Of a stretch of DNA of 15,546 nt, positions 13,658 to 15,546 are shown piece by piece. The translations under genes and the position numbers were made by a program. The stretch's first letter is position 1, and each line of letters opens with the position of its first letter. Below the pieces are notes generated by a model, which was not told where the DNA came from, searched no databases, and worked only from the letters and a program-made list of their open reading frames with translations. The DNA comes from Clostridiales bacterium (lineage in GTDB: Bacteria > Bacillota > Clostridia > Oscillospirales > Oscillospiraceae): positions 1 to 15,546 of the forward strand of contig JAJQAS010000056.1 in the NCBI GenBank assembly GCA_021203685.1, given 5' to 3'.

Positions 13658-15546
13658 TCACTTAAAAATCAGGTTGACGATCTTCACGGCCTTGGACTTC
13701 TTGTCCCGCACGACGATCTTCCGCACCAGCTGCTTGCCCTCGGCCTGGCGCTGGATTTTGGCGTCGGCCAGGGCCGCGGCGACCACGGCCTCGTCGTCGG
13801 CGTCGGTGGGCACCACGATGTTGGCGCGGACCTTGCCCGCCACCTGGACGGCCAGCTGCACCGTGGCGGCCACGGTCTTGCTCTCGTCATACTCCGGCCA
13901 GGGCTGCTTGCAAATCATGCCGCCCTCGGCAAAGCCCAGGTTCTCCCACATCTCCTCGCAGATATGGGGGGCGATGGGGGACAGCAGCAGCAACAGGGCT
14001 TTCAGGTCGCCCTTGGTGCAGCCGTTGGCGTAGAAGTCGTTGGTCAGGGCCATCATGGTGGCGATGGCGGTGTTGAACTTCATGGCCTCGATGTCCTCGT
14101 TGACCTTTTTGATGGCCTTGTGGATGGCGGCCACGTTGGCCTCGGAATACTCCAGGCTGTCGCTGCACTTCTCCTGGAGGTTCCAGACACGGTCCAGGAA
14201 CCGCTTGCAGCCCCGCACCGCCTCGTCGGACCAGGTGGCGGTCTTTTCAAAGTCGCCGATGAACATGATATACAGCCGCATGGTGTCCGCGCCGTAGGCC
14301 TTGATGACATCGTCGGGGTTGACCACGTTGCCCAGGCTCTTGGACATCTTGACGGAGGGACGGAGGGCCTGGCTGCCGTACTTGGCGATCATCTCGTCCT
14401 TCTCTTCCTGGGTCTCGAAGTTGCCCACGTAGTGGGGGTTCTTGCCCAGGATCATGCCGTGGCTGGTGCGCTTGGCATAAGGCTCCGCGTAGGGGATGAC
14501 CCCGATGTCGTGGAGGAAGTTGTTCCAGAACCGGCTGTAGAGCAGGTGGAGGGTGGTGTGCTCCATGCCGCCGTTGTACCAGTCCACCTGTCCCCAGTAG
14601 TCCAGGGCCTCTTTGGAGGCCAGGGCGGTGTCACACTGGGGGTCCTCATACCGCAGGAAGTACCAGGAAGACCCGGCCCACTGGGGCATGGTGTCGGTCT
14701 CCCGCTGGGCGGGGCCGCCGCAGCAGGGGCAGGTGGTGTTGACCCAGTCGGTCATAGCGGAGAGGGGGGATTCGCCGTCGTCGGTGGTCTCGTAGCTCTC
14801 CACTTCGGGCAGCAGCAGGGGCAGCTGGTCCTCCGGCAGGGCCACATAGCCGCACTTGGGGCAGTTGACGATGGGGATGGGCTCGCCCCAGTACCGCTGG
14901 CGGGAGAACACCCAGTCCCGCAGCTTGTAGTTGACCTGGGCGTGGCCGATGTGATTCTCCTCCAGGAATTTTATCATGGCCTCTTTGGCCTCCTCCACCG
15001 TCATGCCGGTGATGAAGCCGGAGTTGACCATCACGCCGGTAGCCACGTCGGTGAAGGCTTCCTTGCTCAGGTCCACCAGCGCGCCGTCGCTGCTGGCCAC
15101 CACCTGGATGATGGGCAGGTCAAAGACCTGGGCGAACTCAAAGTCGCGGGTGTCGTGGGCGGGAACGGCCATAATTGCGCCGGTGCCGTAGGTCGCCAGC
15201 ACGTAGTCGGAGATGAAGATGGGAATTTCCTCGTTGTTGACGGGGTTGATGGCCCGGACGCCCTCCAGCCTGACGCCGGTTTTGTCCTTTGCCAGCTCGG
15301 TGCGCTCAAAATCGGACTTGGAGGCGGCCTTCTTCACATAGGCCTCCACCTCGTCGTAGTTGGTCAGCTTGTCCTTCCACTTGGTCACATAGGCGTGTTC
15401 CGGGGCGATGACCATGTAAGTCGCGCCGAACAGCGTGTCGCAGCGGGTGGTGTAGACGGTGAGGACGTCCCCCTCGGTGGTCTGGAAGTTGACCTCCGCG
15501 CCGGTGGAGCGGCCGATCCAGTTCTTCTGCTGGGTCTTGACCCGCT
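13658..15546 (-). CDS. leuS: Leucyl-tRNA synthetase, 5' part cut by the window edge
   Basis: The open frame continues without a stop to the last base, giving the C-terminal 629 or so residues of an enzyme normally about 800 long. It charges tRNA-Leu with leucine in the cytoplasm. Seen from its N-terminal side are NWIGRSTGAEV, the editing-domain motif TTRCDTLFGATY (a Cys where many have Pro), GTGAIMAVPAHDTRDFEFA, two Cys pairs (CPKCG and CPCCG), QWAGSSWYFLRYEDP, and the ATP-binding motif KMSKSLGNVVNPDDVI. The anticodon-binding domain and a C-terminal end in VNLIFK complete it. HIGH and the promoter lie outside the window. The stop is followed by a hairpin terminator at 13614-13645. Confidence 0.97.
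   Translation of the reverse strand, partial: RVKTQQKNWIGRSTGAEVNFQTTEGDVLTVYTTRCDTLFGATYMVIAPEHAYVTKWKDKLTNYDEVEAYVKKAASKSDFERTELAKDKTGVRLEGVRAINPVNNEEIPIFISDYVLATYGTGAIMAVPAHDTRDFEFAQVFDLPIIQVVASSDGALVDLSKEAFTDVATGVMVNSGFITGMTVEEAKEAMIKFLEENHIGHAQVNYKLRDWVFSRQRYWGEPIPIVNCPKCGYVALPEDQLPLLLPEVESYETTDDGESPLSAMTDWVNTTCPCCGGPAQRETDTMPQWAGSSWYFLRYEDPQCDTALASKEALDYWGQVDWYNGGMEHTTLHLLYSRFWNNFLHDIGVIPYAEPYAKRTSHGMILGKNPHYVGNFETQEEKDEMIAKYGSQALRPSVKMSKSLGNVVNPDDVIKAYGADTMRLYIMFIGDFEKTATWSDEAVRGCKRFLDRVWNLQEKCSDSLEYSEANVAAIHKAIKKVNEDIEAMKFNTAIATMMALTNDFYANGCTKGDLKALLLLLSPIAPHICEEMWENLGFAEGGMICKQPWPEYDESKTVAATVQLAVQVAGKVRANIVVPTDADDEAVVAAALADAKIQRQAEGKQLVRKIVVRDKKSKAVKIVNLIFK

Overview
The window looks like chromosomal DNA of a GC-rich, low-motility-signal gut-type Firmicute, most likely an Oscillospiraceae-like Clostridia member. 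This is inferred from the strong AGGAGG-type ribosome sites, the CUT1 transporter without its own ATPase, the Clostridia-style tRNA order Val-Asp-Phe-Gly-Cys, and the leucyl-tRNA synthetase sequence. Species cannot be fixed without a search. I see no phage, insertion sequence or CRISPR array.

Layout. Positions 1-810: a minus-strand array of seven tRNA genes (in transcription order Val, Asp, Phe, Gly, Cys, Phe, Gly), driven by a fully consensus promoter at 778-806. A 157-bp block carrying Gly and Phe is present twice without a mismatch, and a Gly-tRNA-like fragment lies in the opposite orientation between the copies. Positions 1006-6508: a minus-strand sugar locus with two ABC permeases, a solute-binding lipoprotein and, after a repeat-rich gap with its own promoter, a GH32 beta-fructosidase. 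Positions 6509-6942: a divergent control region with promoters on both strands, a 15-bp perfect inverted repeat likely to be paired LacI-type operators, and an intrinsic terminator nested between them. Positions 6943-7941: the divergent LacI-family regulator.

Positions 8119-10776: a tight plus-strand run of four poorly characterised envelope genes (single-pass membrane protein, lipoprotein, DUF624/YesL-like membrane protein, YcxB-like membrane protein), two of the junctions being ATGA overlaps. They converge on a minus-strand CtpE-like P-type cation ATPase (10888-13413) across a strong bidirectional terminator. Positions 13658-15546: leucyl-tRNA synthetase, its 5' end cut off by the window edge.

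How the genes work together: the LacI protein probably represses the transporter operon until a fructose-containing oligosaccharide such as sucrose or a fructan appears. The lipoprotein and permeases import it, using an ATPase encoded elsewhere, and the cytoplasmic GH32 enzyme cleaves it. The four envelope genes seem to act together, but their function is not readable from sequence.

The most unusual structure is non-coding: (i) arrays of a heptamer CTAANAG that abut gene ends and even supply the TAG stop codons of three genes; (ii) a 38-nt double-hairpin repeat in two copies with a compensatory base-pair change; (iii) the terminator nested inside the paired operator sites of the sugar operon leader; and (iv) a tRNA-Cys with two unusual positions.
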